NCBI GenBank assembly: GCA_944989445.1
Contig: CALYLW010000016.1
Span: 2,134,005 to 2,198,004 of the forward strand
Length of the DNA stretch: 64,000 nt
Source: Ampullaceana balthica
Lineage: Eukaryota > Mollusca > Gastropoda > Lymnaeidae
Direction: 5' to 3'
The translations under genes were made by a program, and so were the position numbers. Under the pieces are notes generated by a model. That model saw only the letters and a list, made by a program, of their open reading frames with translations, made no database searches and was not told the origin of the DNA. Numbering within the stretch: position 1 is the stretch's first letter; each line of letters starts with the position of its first letter. Positions 22,430 through 34,134 of the stretch are shown one piece after another.

Positions 22430-23256
22430 CTTAAACTTTGTATTTTAACCACCTTATTTATCTTGTTAATAAAAATAGAGGTAAAATCGATTTTTAAAAA
22501 CCATGTTCTTATAAGTGGACTAAAAAGAATAAAATAAATTAAAACTGATAAGCACAAGTACTTTCATTTAATGTGACTAAAAATATTTTGTTATCTAAAA
22601 AACAATAATATAAAAACAATAATATAAAAACAATATAAACAGGAACACTATGGGGACCACCACCATTATTATACCCATAACTAAATACATATTCCAAGAA
22701 ACAATACACAATATTAAACATATAACTACAACACTAATGCAGTCTAAGATAGATGGAGAAATAAACTTGCAAGATTTACTAACCAAAATACAAGCACTCA
22801 GAATAAAATTTATAGGACATGCCATTAGAAAAAAAATCAGAAAATACATTCACTCATTATTACTTAGGGATCAGATTAGGATATTTAACAGCAATAGATA
22901 ATAGCTCTGCACATTACATTGGAAAAAAACAATCACAATTTCATAAAGCATGGATCAAAGCTATAAAAGGAAATGAAGAAGTATTACACAAAACAACCAA
23001 AGAAATATATACACATTAGATAAAAAGACTAGCAACACCACTGAACAATAGAATTTAATGTATACAAGTTTATGGAAATATAAACACTAAACAGACATTT
23101 AAAAATACTCATATTAGAGAAATACCAAATAAATAAAAAGAAATAACATTTAGACTAATTTACAATTCAACACCAGTCTCCTCAAGAAAATATAAAGACA
23201 GAGGGGCAAGAATAGGCTGTCCACCCTGCTGGTCAGATGCATATTCTAGTACAGTA
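22430..23256 (+). pseudogene. Non-LTR retrotransposon ORF2 remnant, copy 2
   Basis: Homologue of 3290-4108. It reads KIDGEINLQDLLTKIQALR from 22738. A frameshift near 22835 (extra A in an A-run) moves the reading to SENTFTHYYLGIRLG, then HYIGKKQSQFHKAWIKAIKG and EEVLHKTTKEIYTH. It stays readable further than copy 1 (to about 23018) before stops. It ends at ATTCTAGTACAG, where sequence equivalent to 4109-4790 is missing. Confidence 0.6.
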
Positions 23257-23703
23257 AATAGAATAAAAGTATATGTAATCGAGTCTATGAATGTTAATCT
23301 TTGTTAAAATGAAATAATAAAAAACTGATGTCCAGATTTTTTTGACGCAAACCCCATTGAATCAAGGGAAACTATTCATTTGTTAATATATTTAATTATT
23401 TATCTAAAGTTAAAATTAAAAAATACATTTAAAAATATTTATTCAAAAAATACATTTTTATTTCATCTCAAACCATTAAACTTGAATATTTTGCCCTACC
23501 GGAAATCTCTCTATGTCTTTATTCTGTTTATAAACGCTTGATTAACTAAATAAAAACTATATCTTTTTTAAATTAATTTTGTATAACTTTGGTGTTAATT
23601 ATTACACCCGCACTCTCCTAGCTTTTTCTGTCGTTAAACAGGATTTTATTTGTTCCTAATCTATTATTAGGAATTCGTAACAACATAGAAATTATCATTT
23701 AAG
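23257..23703. other. AT-rich spacer left of hAT insertion, copy 2
   Basis: Matches about 4795-5232. Non-coding. Confidence 0.75.
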
Positions 23704-23711
23704 TGGCACGC
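23704..23711 (+). repeat. hAT target-site duplication, left, copy 2
   Basis: TGGCACGC directly before CAGCGGCGTAG; repeated at 27845-27852. Confidence 0.92.
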
Positions 23712-24340
23712 CAGCGGCGTAGTGTGGGTATGTACCGTCCGGGACAGAAACCAAATTTACCTCGCCCTCTTTCCCTGATATATATTCTAACACTATAAAG
23801 TAAAAAAAAATTAAATATTTAGAAAGTAATAATAAGAAAACTATATTATATTTTTATTTTAGAAAGAAAGGCTTCATTTATTTAATGAAATTAAAGATTT
23901 ATGTTTTATCTCATGGCTCACTCTTTCATGTATATCATTGTTGTCAGTCATGGCATGCACAATAGCCAAAATTGCAATAGATTAGACAATTTGGTGTATT
24001 CGTAATTGATCGTCATTAAGTTTTCAATCTCATAATTTTAGAGAAGCCTTTTTAACACTTTGGATTACTTAAGACAGATGTAAGCAATGTTCGAAATAAT
24101 TATATTATTTTAGTCGGGGTAGCTTCGAGACTAAATATCTTTATAAACTTAAATAAACCACCTAGTCTTGAATTAATTAATTTTGTTTCTATTCATGGTG
24201 TTAAAATATTCCATGCTTGACTATGTCATGTGGGATAATTTGAATAATCTAATTTGAAGACAAAATTTCAAACTCCAGTAGATTAGCTAGTGTACGAAAA
24301 TCATGTTTGATTTATAAATATATATATATATAAATCAAAG

Positions 24341-24358
24341 TATGTATGTATGTATGTC
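24341..24358 (+). repeat. Short TATG tract (counterpart of the 2.9-kb tract)
   Basis: About four TATG units between ATAAATCAAAG and TCCTTTATAGCCGAC, the same flanks as the giant tract at 5864-8809. Confidence 0.9.
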
Positions 24359-25580
24359 CTTTATAGCCGACTAAACCATTCATCCGATCGCCATGAAACT
24401 TTTGGAGACTTATAAGTACGCTCCTGGGATGGTAACTGGCTACTATTTTTGCAAAATTTAACACTCGTGGGGCGCCGGGGACCCATAATATGATTTTTTT
24501 CTTATATGAGCTATATAAAAATTAGTTTAAGCATTAGCTATTAGAAACATTGATGGATTTTAACCAAACTTTGTATATAACAACTTGGTAGCCAATATTG
24601 AAATACTATAGGCACTAATTTCCTAATGTCCATTTCATCGTGGCTGGGGGCCGAAAATGTCTTTTTTCACAAACGTTTAAGATTTTATTCTCCATTCAAT
24701 TATTAAAGATCTTAAGTAATATAGATACATATATTCACTATGAAATTGATTGAAATAAACTGGTGTTTTGAACTTGACATCTTGCACTAAATGGGCCCTG
24801 GGGCCCTTAATGTCGTTTTTTACTTATATGAGCTACATAAAAATTAGTTAATGCGTTAGCTACTGAGTAAATGAATAGATCTTAACCAAAATTTGTATAT
24901 AAAAACTTGCTAGCACATATTAAAATGACAAAGGGCATTGCACTTATAATGTCCAATTGTTCAGGACTGGGGGCCCCAAATGTCTTTTCTTCGTATATGT
25001 TTTAGATATTATTTTCCATTCTATTTTTAACGTTCTTGAGAAATATATCCACGATGAAACTAAATTAAAATGAACTGCATTTTGAAATTTACATCTTACA
25101 TCGAATGGACCGGGGGCCCAAAATGTCTTTTTTTATTGTATACTCTAAGATATCATTTCCCACTCAGTTTTTAACGATTTTGTGAAATATATCCGTGATG
25201 AAACTGAATTTAAATGAACAGGTTTCAAAATGTATATCTTGAACCGAATAGCCCGGGGGCCCCTTAATGTATTTTTTTTCTTATATTAGCTAAATAAAAA
25301 TTGGTTTAATTGTTAGATAATGAGAAAATAACTGGATTTTGACCAAACTTGGTATATAAAAACTTAAGAACCTATATTAAATTACTATATGGCACTGAAC
25401 CCCTAATGTTTATTTCCTCGGGGCTGGGGGTCCTAAATATGCTTTTACTAAACTTTTAGTATATAGTATTCCTCATTCAATTTTACACGATATTGAGCAA
25501 TATAGATAAATATATTTATATATTTGTAATGAAAATGAACAGATTTTCGAACGTCATATGTTAAACTGATTGGCCCGGTG
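24359..25580. repeat. Degenerate ~320-bp tandem units inside hAT, copy 2
   Basis: Same organisation as 8810-10020: GC islands with GGGGGCC cores followed by an AGCTATATAAAAATTAG-like stretch and ACCAAACTT. A matching CTAGT-type end (GCAACGCACAACGGTTCTGCTAGT-like) lies near 25642-25665. Confidence 0.72.
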
Positions 25581-25667
25581 ACCCTTAAAGTAATTTCTTT
25601 TTTTTAAAATCTATTTATGTATTCCTTTTTACTGAGATCGTTGCAACGCACAACGGTTCTGCTAGTT

Positions 25668-26445
25668 CTATATAAATGCCAACGCCTCGCACGAATGTAT
25701 ATACTAATCTCAGCTGATGAAGAAACCAAATTTCTTCTTAACTGTTATTCTACATAGCATGGATACATACATATTTGCTTCGATCACCTAAAATTTGCTT
25801 TCTTGTTCTTTCATTGGAAAGTTCGATTAAAACGATGAGGTCTCCACATAAAATTTTATCAAATGTCAAAGCATCCCTTAAGTATTATATTCCATTAGTT
25901 TCTCTGTGAGTAGCCACTGTTAAGAAATGTTTTTGTTAAGCACTATACGTTTGTAAAGAATTTCGGGCATTTCTTTTTATATAGCTTTGAAAATAAAAGA
26001 TGTCATTGTGACGAGCAAAGTTCCTGCGTCTTTACGTGTGTTGAGATTTTTGTCTACATTTTTTAGTTCTATAGCTTACAAAGTAACCTCAAATGGCTCC
26101 ATGGTATATTCAGTATTTTTGTATCCTTTAGTCTGAATGCCTTGCTTGTAGAAGAAATTAGAAATTTCCAACAGTGTATGGACTTGGAAAAGAATGCGTA
26201 ACAACGCTCAAGTGTACTAAAATAGTTGGGGAATTCTTTTCAGTTGGATTATCATGTTAACACTTGAGGTTTAACTGTTTGAACCAGTTTGACATGACAT
26301 TTTATGTTTTTGCGCCTTTGTTGAACTCCTGTATACTTTCCAGCCATGAAGAAGTATTAACACACGTTTATTCAAAATCATCTCAGAAATGTCCTATACA
26401 GATTCACTTTTGCTTGAATGAAATCTTAGAAAGATTATACAGCGT
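25668..26445. other. hAT interior, non-coding or decayed, copy 2
   Basis: Collinear with 10113-10884. The 70-residue plus frame at 26264 matches the one at 10714, but it overlaps the transposase remnant's extension on the other strand and shows no known domain. Confidence 0.5.
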
Positions 26446-26745
26446 CTACTTTTTTATTTTCAATCTTAACATATGACACAACTGGACTTGTTTGATACTT
26501 ATGTCAAATATATAAAGTGCTTTCAAATACAATGGAACAATAATTGGTATCTTGTTATTAAATAAAAATAATTTTTCTTGAACTGTATCACCTAAAACTG
26601 CTAAGAGCTCAGCTTGAATTTTAGATGCCAAGTTTTTTACCCCTTCTCCCACTATGTTCTCGGGGTGCTCGAAGGTACTTTGCAAGCTAGTGCATTAGTT
26701 TCAGAATATTGCATTTATTTGCAGCAGTGTTGCCATCTCTGTGAC
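26446..26745 (-). pseudogene. hAT transposase remnant (ZMYM1-like class), copy 2
   Basis: The minus frame from 26685 reads EHPENIVGEGVKNLASKIQ, then AELLAVLGDTVQEK and a worn continuation to 26446. The KIQAELLAVLGDTVQ block corresponds to SP.IQNELI.LLG..V of ZMYM1-like hAT transposases, and the preceding GNIL..(M)H.LAK block lies just upstream in a shifted frame, as in copy 1. No DDE motif or hAT dimerisation domain can be found, so it is a short relic of the original gene. Confidence 0.6.
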
Positions 26746-27137
26746 CTCAAAAAGTCATATTCAATTTCGCCAGGATTCAATGATGTCAAATATTCTAACA
26801 ATAACTTCTTGCCACTTTGTTTTCTCTTTTACAACAACTAATTGTCGGTAGTAATAGTCTACTCTTTTATATCCAATTTCTGATCCCTTCCATTTGTAAA
26901 AAGCTTTGGTAATGTTGAGTACTTATCTTGGCTTTCCTAATATTTTTATTAAAATTTGTTCTCACATTTTAACAATTAGCTAATTAACAACGAGGAATTT
27001 GCCACGCAAAAAAAATAAAAAAATAAATACATTATACAACAGGGGCGGCTGTCAAATTTAAAAAATTAATGACTTTATCACCACATCAGGGTCACGGTCT
27101 CATACAAGTTTAGCCTCTGTTTTTTTTAATTTACAGT

Positions 27138-27148
27138 AGTATTTGTAG
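27138..27148 (+). repeat. LINE target-site duplication, left (AGTATTTGTAG)
   Basis: Repeated exactly at 27582-27592. The uninterrupted counterpart in copy 1 is near 11596-11606 (AGTATTCGTAT). Confidence 0.85.
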
Positions 27149-27581
27149 GATTCTGCACATCAAGTGGCAGGACAAGATAACGAATGTCGAGGTACTCAGA
27201 AGGAGTCATATGTTGAGCATGCACTCAATCCTGAGTGAAAGGCGCCTGCGGTGGCTTGGACATGTCCACAGGATGAACTCGAAGCGCATTCCAAGAGCCC
27301 TGCTTTACGGTGAGCTGGCAACTGGTATGCGGAAGAGAGGACGCCCCTGCTTGCGCTCCAAGGATGTCTGCAAGAAAGACATGAGTCTGGCGCAGATAGA
27401 CCATAAAACGTGGGAAACCATTGCTGAGGAACGCACCTCCTGTACGCGAGGGCATCCAAGTCGCGGAAGCTTCCCTTACAGTCAAGAGCGAGGAGAAAAG
27501 GGCCAGGAGAAAGGGGAAGGGGGGTGGAGTGGCAGGAGGAAATGCCATCATCCCATGAGGATGGACGGATGCCATAGATAG
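27149..27581 (+). pseudogene. 5'-truncated non-LTR retrotransposon 3' end (inserted)
   Basis: An insertion of about 434 bp absent from the homologous point in copy 1. The frame at 27210-27581 reads SILSERRLRWLGHVHRM, RIPRALLYGEL, then RKRGRPCLRSKDVCKKDM and WETIAEERTSC. This is the conserved tail downstream of reverse transcriptase in many invertebrate non-LTR retrotransposons (RRLRWLGHV.RM...R.P...L.G.L..G.R..GRP..R..D..K.D). The element proper begins upstream near ACATCAAGTGGCAGGACAAG. It lacks RT motifs, as expected for 5' truncation. There is no poly-A; the 3' end reads GGACGGATGCCATAGATAG. Base composition is clearly GC-richer than its surroundings. Clade not assigned. Confidence 0.85.
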
Positions 27582-27592
27582 AGTATTTGTAG
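27582..27592 (+). repeat. LINE target-site duplication, right (AGTATTTGTAG)
   Basis: Exact copy of 27138-27148, after which homology to copy 1 resumes (CAGAATAATTTATATCCAAT). Confidence 0.85.
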
Positions 27593-27844
27593 CAGAATAA
27601 TTTATATCCAATAAGAAGTTTGAAGTTTTGGTAATTAAAACTTTCACATGCACTGGCATAGTTCCTATATTTCTTTTTAATAATTTCTTATTTGGCTTTT
27701 TTTTAATTACGATTTTAAAAATCTCCTCTTTCTTTTAAAATTTTCATTTGAAGAATCTAATTAACGACTAGTAATTTGCCGACCCTGTCAAAGTGCCACC
27801 CGGGGCATTTGCCTCCCTTGCCCCCCCCCCACGCTACGTCACTG

Positions 27845-27852
27845 TGGCACGC
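27845..27852 (+). repeat. hAT target-site duplication, right, copy 2
   Basis: TGGCACGC directly after CTACGTCACTG. Confidence 0.92.
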
Positions 27853-28229
27853 CACTAGACTTCAATAATAATCTAATAATTTAATTAAACACTTGCTTTC
27901 TCACATCAACTATGCTTCGAATCAAAATAAAACAAACTGATGTCCATGTTTACAATTTCTAAATAATTTAGTGGATTTATTACAGTAGTCACTTAATTTT
28001 TTTTTAAACTTTACATTGCTAACTATCAATCTTTGTAGTAGTTTATTAAAGCGCTCACTTAGAGTACAAACAAACTTTACATTACTAACTGTAAGTCTTT
28101 GTAGGCATGACATCATATTTACTGTTACATTTTATCATTAGTGATCTTCATTATTAAACTTTGTCTCTTTGTCTCCACATTGTATGGAGCGGTACAGTGT
28201 TATGTTGTATCAAGACGATGGAAAGGGGG
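27853..28229. other. AT-rich spacer with 65-bp units, copy 2
   Basis: Matches 11865-12309, with two of the 65-bp units (28005-28110) and the G-rich run before the array. Confidence 0.75.
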
Positions 28230-28615
28230 GGGGGAGGGAGTCCAGTGGTAGGTCTTACAGAGAGGTTTGTGTGCGTGTATATATAGAGTTAAGGGGTAGG
28301 GCGTAAAGGGAGGTTAGGGGGAGTGGATGGGTAGAGTCGATTGGTAGGGCGTATAGGGAGGTTAGGGTAAGTGGATGGGTAGAGTCGAGTGGTAGGGCGT
28401 ATAGAGAGGTTAGGGTGAGTGGATGGGTAGAGTCGAGTGGTAGGGTGTATAGGGAGGTTAGGGTGAGTGGATGGGTAGAGTCGAGTGGTAGGGCGTATAG
28501 AGAGGTTAGGGTGAGTGGATGGGTAGAGTCGAGTGGTAGGGCGTATAGAGAGGTTAGTTTGAGTGGATGGGTAGAGTCGAGTGGTAGGGCGTATAAGGAG
28601 GTTCGGTTAGGTGGA
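28230..28615 (+). repeat. 48-bp minisatellite, array 4 (about 8 units)
   Basis: The shortest and most uniform array of the family, with the shared leader. It ends GGTTAGGTGGAAGCATTTGTG, then jumps to the equivalent of 19325 in the body, skipping about 1.2 kb. Confidence 0.95.
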
Positions 28616-30320
28616 AGCATTTGTGCCCAGATATGGCAGCCGCCACACGATCTGCTTCGATATCTTGTTTTTTGTTCCACTTTATTTTGAAGGCCAATTA
28701 TAGTGTTTTCTTCTCTTTAACAAAGTAGCTTGAGGCAATGATTTCTATAAAATTATTTTTGAGAAAAATACAAAATTGAATTATGGTTTCTATCTCTGGT
28801 TTCAGCTGAGTGGGGGAAAAAGACATCTAAAATTTAAATGTCATGTAAGTATTGGAGGTGGGGGCGTAAGGAGAATGATACAATGTATGCTCCAGGCTTA
28901 AAATTAATTTCTTAAATTCGATTGTTTTATATGTGGTATGGGCATTGAAATATTGCTTTTCTATCTGTTATTGGCTAGAGGAAACCTCTTTATAAAATAA
29001 TTGTATTTTTACACGCTTTCATTTAAGTCACACTGTTTGTATGTTGTATCCATCCATCCATCCATCCTTCCTTCAAAACTTGAAATTATACCACTTCTGA
29101 TGGTCCTAGAGATCTAAAAAATTTACCACAGATAGATTTTGGATGACAATGCATTGTATCAAAATTTCAGATCGATCGAATGTACCGTATTGAAATTATT
29201 GCATTTTTAGTTTATCTATTGTCTATATATAAGCATCGGTACCCGTCTGCTTTGTTGACATCCATGAGTTCACCACGGGAACACATCACCATGGTATAAA
29301 ACGTTAGGCGGGCGCTTATGAGGTTTTTGGTATAAAAAAAAATTGTGGTAAAAAAGATGTGTGGGCTTCAGACGTGAATTTTAAAGAGTTTTTATGATAA
29401 GTTTTAAAAAATAGCTGTAAATACAAAGTTTTTGACTATAAACCCTTATATATGAGACATAACTAAAAGTAGTGATTATGTTAAAAGCGTGTCCTTTTTA
29501 AAAAAAAAGATTTTTTAAATATTACTTATTTATTCTTAAATTAACTAGCAACCACGTTTTTTTCTGGAAAAATGTTTTGTCTTTCTTTTAAGTTTTTAAT
29601 GTCATAATGTCTGAAAGAAAAAATAACAGCAGCATGTGTTGCACTTTTTCTTTTATCAGAGTTGGGATGTAATGTTAGAAATTCGATGTTTAAGAAATAT
29701 AACATTAGGGATACAACTAATGTTTATACAATTTTAGCAATTCGTTGTTGTGATATATTATTGTAGGGTATATTTCAAGGATGTAACATAATGACTACAA
29801 TGCCAGGAATATAAATTGATAGATAAAGTATCAGGGATATATCAGTGAGGCAATGGAAGGGTTTTAATTGTTATTAAATCAATGTCAGGTATATAATTAT
29901 AATGGATTTTAATATCGGGGATATAAAGTAATGGATAATGTTTGGTATCAACGTAATGTAAAAGAAACACAAAAAAAAAGAATAGAGACAGTGTCTGGAA
30001 TTTAAATTAAATCATTCAATGTCAAGGGTATAACATTATAGACGCAGAATTAAGGATATCAGTTGAGCCTCTGTCTAAGACAAGCCGACCTACTTTACTA
30101 AATACAACTAATCCACAATGGAGTTCTATATTTGACATCGTGAGGAACAAAACATGGCAGCTCTCAGCGTTCTGTTTTCTTAAAATTAAAATTAATTGGA
30201 AGGCTAATGCTGGCGTGGTCCGAGAAGAAATGTTATCGCTCAGACATCAGTTGGCTTTTCAGCCCTCGCCTTCCCCTCTCCCTACAGATGATCTTAAGGT
30301 CCGGTGATCCAAGCTAATTA
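28616..30320. other. Macro-repeat body, partial extra copy (non-coding)
   Basis: Matches 36175-37858, including a 510-bp segment (about 29010-29520) that copy 1 lacks. That segment has a CCATCCATCCATCCATCC tract (29049-29066) and a conserved GGTCCTAGAGATCTA stretch. Homology stops near 30320, before the 45-bp repeat. No gene is recognised. Confidence 0.7.
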
Positions 30321-32464
30321 GATGTGGGTTTGGGTTGACCAATACAGAAAACACATATGGCATCACAGACTTAAGGTATTTTTAAATAATTACAACTACA
30401 CTAACATAACATTAGAACACATTTTTAGACACAAAACACAAAAAATGATAGAAAATTTAGAATAGAATAATTGAAATTAAAGGGAAATGTTATTTGTTTC
30501 AATGTGAAACGTTGTGAATATAGAAAAATGTTTTGTCACTTAAATGCATATTACTATTTGTATAATTATGGTCTATGTGAATGCTTATAGTATGACATTT
30601 AAAAAAAATTATATTGTATCATAATGTACATATTTTTTAAAAATATATGTTATGGATATAGTGTATATTTGATGTCAAATGAATTTCTGTGATGAAATTT
30701 AAAAAAAAAGAAGGAAAAATCAGGCTATGCACAAAATAAATGTGTGTGATTAGGACATGGGTGAGCCTTAAAAATGATGCAAGTACATTTTTGTTATTAA
30801 AATTAATTTCAGCCTTTACATCCATATTTTAACTAATCTGATAGTATCAAAAACTTCTTATTTACATACCCAATCTCACAATCTGTGATAAATATTCTGA
30901 TAGTATCAAAAACTTTTTATTTACATACAATATCTCACAATCTGATGTGATCAATAAGCTGATAGAGCTTTCAAATATTTTTTCTTCTCAATCTACATGT
31001 TCAAGATGATATAGTATATCATTTAACTGTTTAAAATTCTCTGAGCTTTGCTTTCACCTGCTGGAACTTCACTCGAGTGTTCTCTTAAAAAACATATTTT
31101 TGCCCATTTTTTATTTTTTCACTCAAATAAAGCCTATGTGTGTTTTTCAAAAGCCTTTTATCAGCATTTTATCATAAAAAAATTAAACTAGAAGCCACTA
31201 TCTAGTCAAAAGTAATCAGTTGTCATTTTAAACTTATTTAGATGATGAAATATGGGCCATCTCGATCTGGGAAATCAAAGAATTTTCAGAGCAGCCCAGC
31301 TATGTTAATACTTTTGTTTATACTATTTATATTCTTTTAGAACAGAAGTTTCCTTAACACAAAAATGAATGATTATTTGTCTTTTATAACGATCAGGTTT
31401 GAGTAGGTAACACTTGTATTAATTTTTTTTTCCGCAACACAGTTTTTATCCTTTGTGCCAGTAATGCATTTTCTGGTCCATATACGTTATCAGTTTCATA
31501 ATTATTAAAATATTCATTCATCAAACTTTGCAAAGCTGATGCTATATTTCACGATTGATGAAAATTTGCCTTCCCAGCATTGGAGATGATAAATCGTATC
31601 CCTCTTATCTTTTCTTTGAGAGTAGGCCTATACTGTACTTGCTGTGGTTTATTGCTTTGTAGTCAGCTGTAGGTTATAGCTACTTGAATTTTTCCATCAG
31701 TCTTTTGACAGGAGAAAAAAGTTATTTATCATTATCATATCTTCATCTGTGTGCTTATTTAAAATTCACTCCTACAAATTAGTGTTTACAACTTCAGCTC
31801 CACCCCACAGTACTTTATCAAGGCTGGAAGGAAAATAAAAAACGAGTCAAATAATATAATGATATCATTTAGCCTATGAATATTATTTAAATATTAATAA
31901 TATTAAAGCAGATGGGTAGGATGGCTTAACTAAATGTTTGTGTTATTAATGCACACAATTTAAACAGAAGATAAGTCAAAGTAGCTGATGTCTAAATTGA
32001 AAATGATAAAATGATAGGCTGACATGTCTAACCGTACCCATAATGATAAAATAAATATAATTTTAAGAATAAGATGTATTACTTTGTATTACCCCTGTAG
32101 AAGAGGATCCAAAAGTAATTTTATTTCACTATAAATAAATGTCATTGAGTTAAAACTCCCAGTTGTTTGTGTGTGGGCCTTAGACTTAGACCGCAACTAA
32201 CAATAATACTACTAGTACTAAGTAGTACTACTTTTACTATTACTAGTACATGTACTAAGTACGAGTAGTTAAATAATATTTAAAATGTGAATAGGCTTAA
32301 TATAACTTAAAATGTACCAAGTATATAAAATCACTACAAAAAATTGATAGGACTATAATTAAACTAAGACTAAGAATTAATCAGAATAAGAAACTGAAAT
32401 ATCAATAAATATTCCTATGTAAATTTAATACAAATAGCCTAGTAGAAGAAATATAACAAAAAAT
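30321..32464. other. AT-rich copy-specific insert, no gene seen
   Basis: About 2.1 kb with no counterpart elsewhere in the window. It holds a two-unit tandem duplication of about 65 bp (30838-30960, CTGATAGTATCAAAAACTT) and a self-complementary AGTACTACT/AGTACTAAGTA-rich stretch (32205-32265). No coding potential is apparent on either strand. Confidence 0.5.
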
Positions 32465-32716
32465 AAATTATTTTTTTTTAGTCCAATAACCTCGTGGTCG
32501 TTATAACTCCGTAGTTGTAGGGGGTTCTAATGTTTCCATTAGAACATTCTCGGGCTTGATAGACCTGGCGGCGCCCATCCCTCTCCAGGTCAGCGGAGGA
32601 CTTTCTTAGCGTAAGTCATTCATCAACATTTTTATAGTGGCATTAACGTGGAATCGATTCTTCGCCCCTCAGCTTGTGAGGCGAGCGCACTATTGACGTC
32701 GCTATCCATGAGCCAA
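32465..32716 (-). mobile_element. tRNA-derived SINE
   Basis: On the minus strand the 5' head (32716 to about 32640) reads TGGCTCATGGATAGCGACGT, CTCGCCTCACAAGCTGAG and a B-box-like GAATCGATTCC. This has the order of a tRNA A box, an anticodon arm with a CAC triplet (Val-like) and a B box, but the acceptor stem does not pair, so it is no functional tRNA. The body continues with CGCCGCCAGGTCTATCAAGC and ends in an A-rich tail (about 32465-32482). It is GC-richer than its flanks. Confidence 0.7.
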
Positions 32717-32852
32717 ATTCGGCTGAAATTTGGAAAGATATAAAAGCAAATCTAAAAACTATAATGGATGAGAATGTTCCACTAAAATAACATCAAAAAA
32801 CACTATAAACAAATTAAACCTATATTACTTTATTATTTTATTCATTTATTTC
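32717..32852 (+). pseudogene. Possible LINE ORF2 scrap
   Basis: The plus strand reads EIWKDIKANLKTIMDENVPL in a short frame. It resembles the linker between endonuclease and reverse transcriptase of CR1/Jockey-type LINEs (W..FK..L......VP.K). It is too short for a firm call. Confidence 0.3.
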
Positions 32853-33247
32853 CATATTGAACAATTTTATGCGGATGTTCGAAAAGAGTTATTTTTGGTG
32901 CAGTATTTTTTTTCAAGGCTTTTTTTTTCTTAACGAACGGACGGAAACATATAGTAAATTAGTAAATTGTGTATATTCATTTTACTGTTTTGGCCTGTTT
33001 TATAAAAAAAATTACGCTCAGGGAGAAAAAAATGAAGATTTTTTTTTGTGAGTAACTATCCCTAAACCTATCCCTAAACGTAATACCTATCCCGAACCAT
33101 AAACATATCCCTAAAACCTTTCCTTGACCCTAAACATAATATTAAGACATATCCCTAACCCCAGGGTAAATCAGCCATCCGAATTTATTTTTTTAATTTT
33201 GACTGGCTGACATAATTTTTTCGGCTGAAATCCGGATTAGCCGGATT
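32853..33247. mobile_element. Palindromic-family end, inverted relative to 15590-15975
   Basis: From TTGAACAATTTTATGCGGAT to GCCGGATTTT this matches the reverse complement of about 15975 down to 15600, including degenerate CCCTAAAC motifs and GGCTGGCTGACA-like and TCCGGATTAGCCGGA motifs. At 33248 homology switches to the common spacer (AAGTAAAGTGGGG). The hAT coding part and second arm are absent. Confidence 0.72.
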
Positions 33248-34134
33248 TTAAGTAAAGTGGGGAGTTAATTTAAGAACCCATTGTTTCATATTATATTGTT
33301 TCTAAAATAGATTCAAAATATATGTAATTGATTGTATGAATATTTATCTTTGTAAAAATGAAATAATAAAAAAAACTGATATCCAGATTTCTTTGGCGCC
33401 AACCCCATTAAATCAAGGGAATTTTTTCATTTTTAAATATATTTTAATATTTATCAGAAGTTTAAATAAAAAATACATTAAAAATATTTATTAAAAAAGT
33501 GATTTATTATTTTTTTCAAAAGTATTAAAGATAAACATTTTGCCCTATTGGAAATCTCTTTATGTCTTTATTCTGTTTATAAACGTTTGATTACATAAAT
33601 AAAAACTATATCATTTTGAAATCAATTTATGTATAAGAATGGTGTAAATTGTTTCACACGCGCCTTCAATACTTCCACCTAGTTGAACAAAATTTTATTT
33701 GTTCCTAATCTAATATTAGGAATTCGTAACACAAGAAATTATTATTTAAGTGGCACGCCACTTGACTTCTATACTAATCTAATAATTCAATTAAATACTT
33801 ACTTTCTCATATCAATCATGAAGCTAATAAAATTAAAACAAACTGCTGTCCATGTTTACAATTTCTAAATATTTAAGTAGATTTATTACAGTAGTCACCT
33901 AAAATAAAAAAAAACTTTACATTGCTAACTGTAAGTCTTTGTAGTAGTTTTATTAAAGGGCTCACTTAGAGTACCAACAAACTTTACATTACTAACTGTA
34001 AGTCTTTGTAGACATGACTTCATATTTACTGTTACATTTTATCATTCGTGATCTTCGTTAATAAACTTTGTCTCCACATTGTATGGAGCGGTAAAGTGCT
34101 ATGTTGCATCAAGACGATGGAAATGGGGGGGGGG
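33248..34134. other. Macro-repeat spacer with empty hAT site, copy 2
   Basis: Collinear with about 16430-17245. It contains two 65-bp units (33912-34010) and leads into array 5. Non-coding. Confidence 0.8.
33751..33758 (+). other. Unoccupied hAT target site (TGGCACGC), copy 2
   Basis: A single octamer inside TTTAAGTGGCACGCCACTTG, flanks as at 16928. Confidence 0.88.

Larger units (their letters stand above)
23712..27844. mobile_element. hAT-superfamily DNA transposon insertion, copy 2 (4.1 kb)
   Basis: Collinear with 5241-11856 and with the same ends and the same 8-bp target duplication, so it descends from the same insertion event followed by duplication. It differs by having only about four TATG units (24341-24358) and by a 434-bp LINE fragment at 27148-27581. 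A GC island near 24965 is kept that copy 1 lost. The transposase is decayed. Confidence 0.88.

Noticed and set aside
32640..32716. Functional tRNA-Val gene
   Set aside because: Only A/B-box-like order is present; the acceptor stem does not pair and a SINE body with A-rich tail follows.
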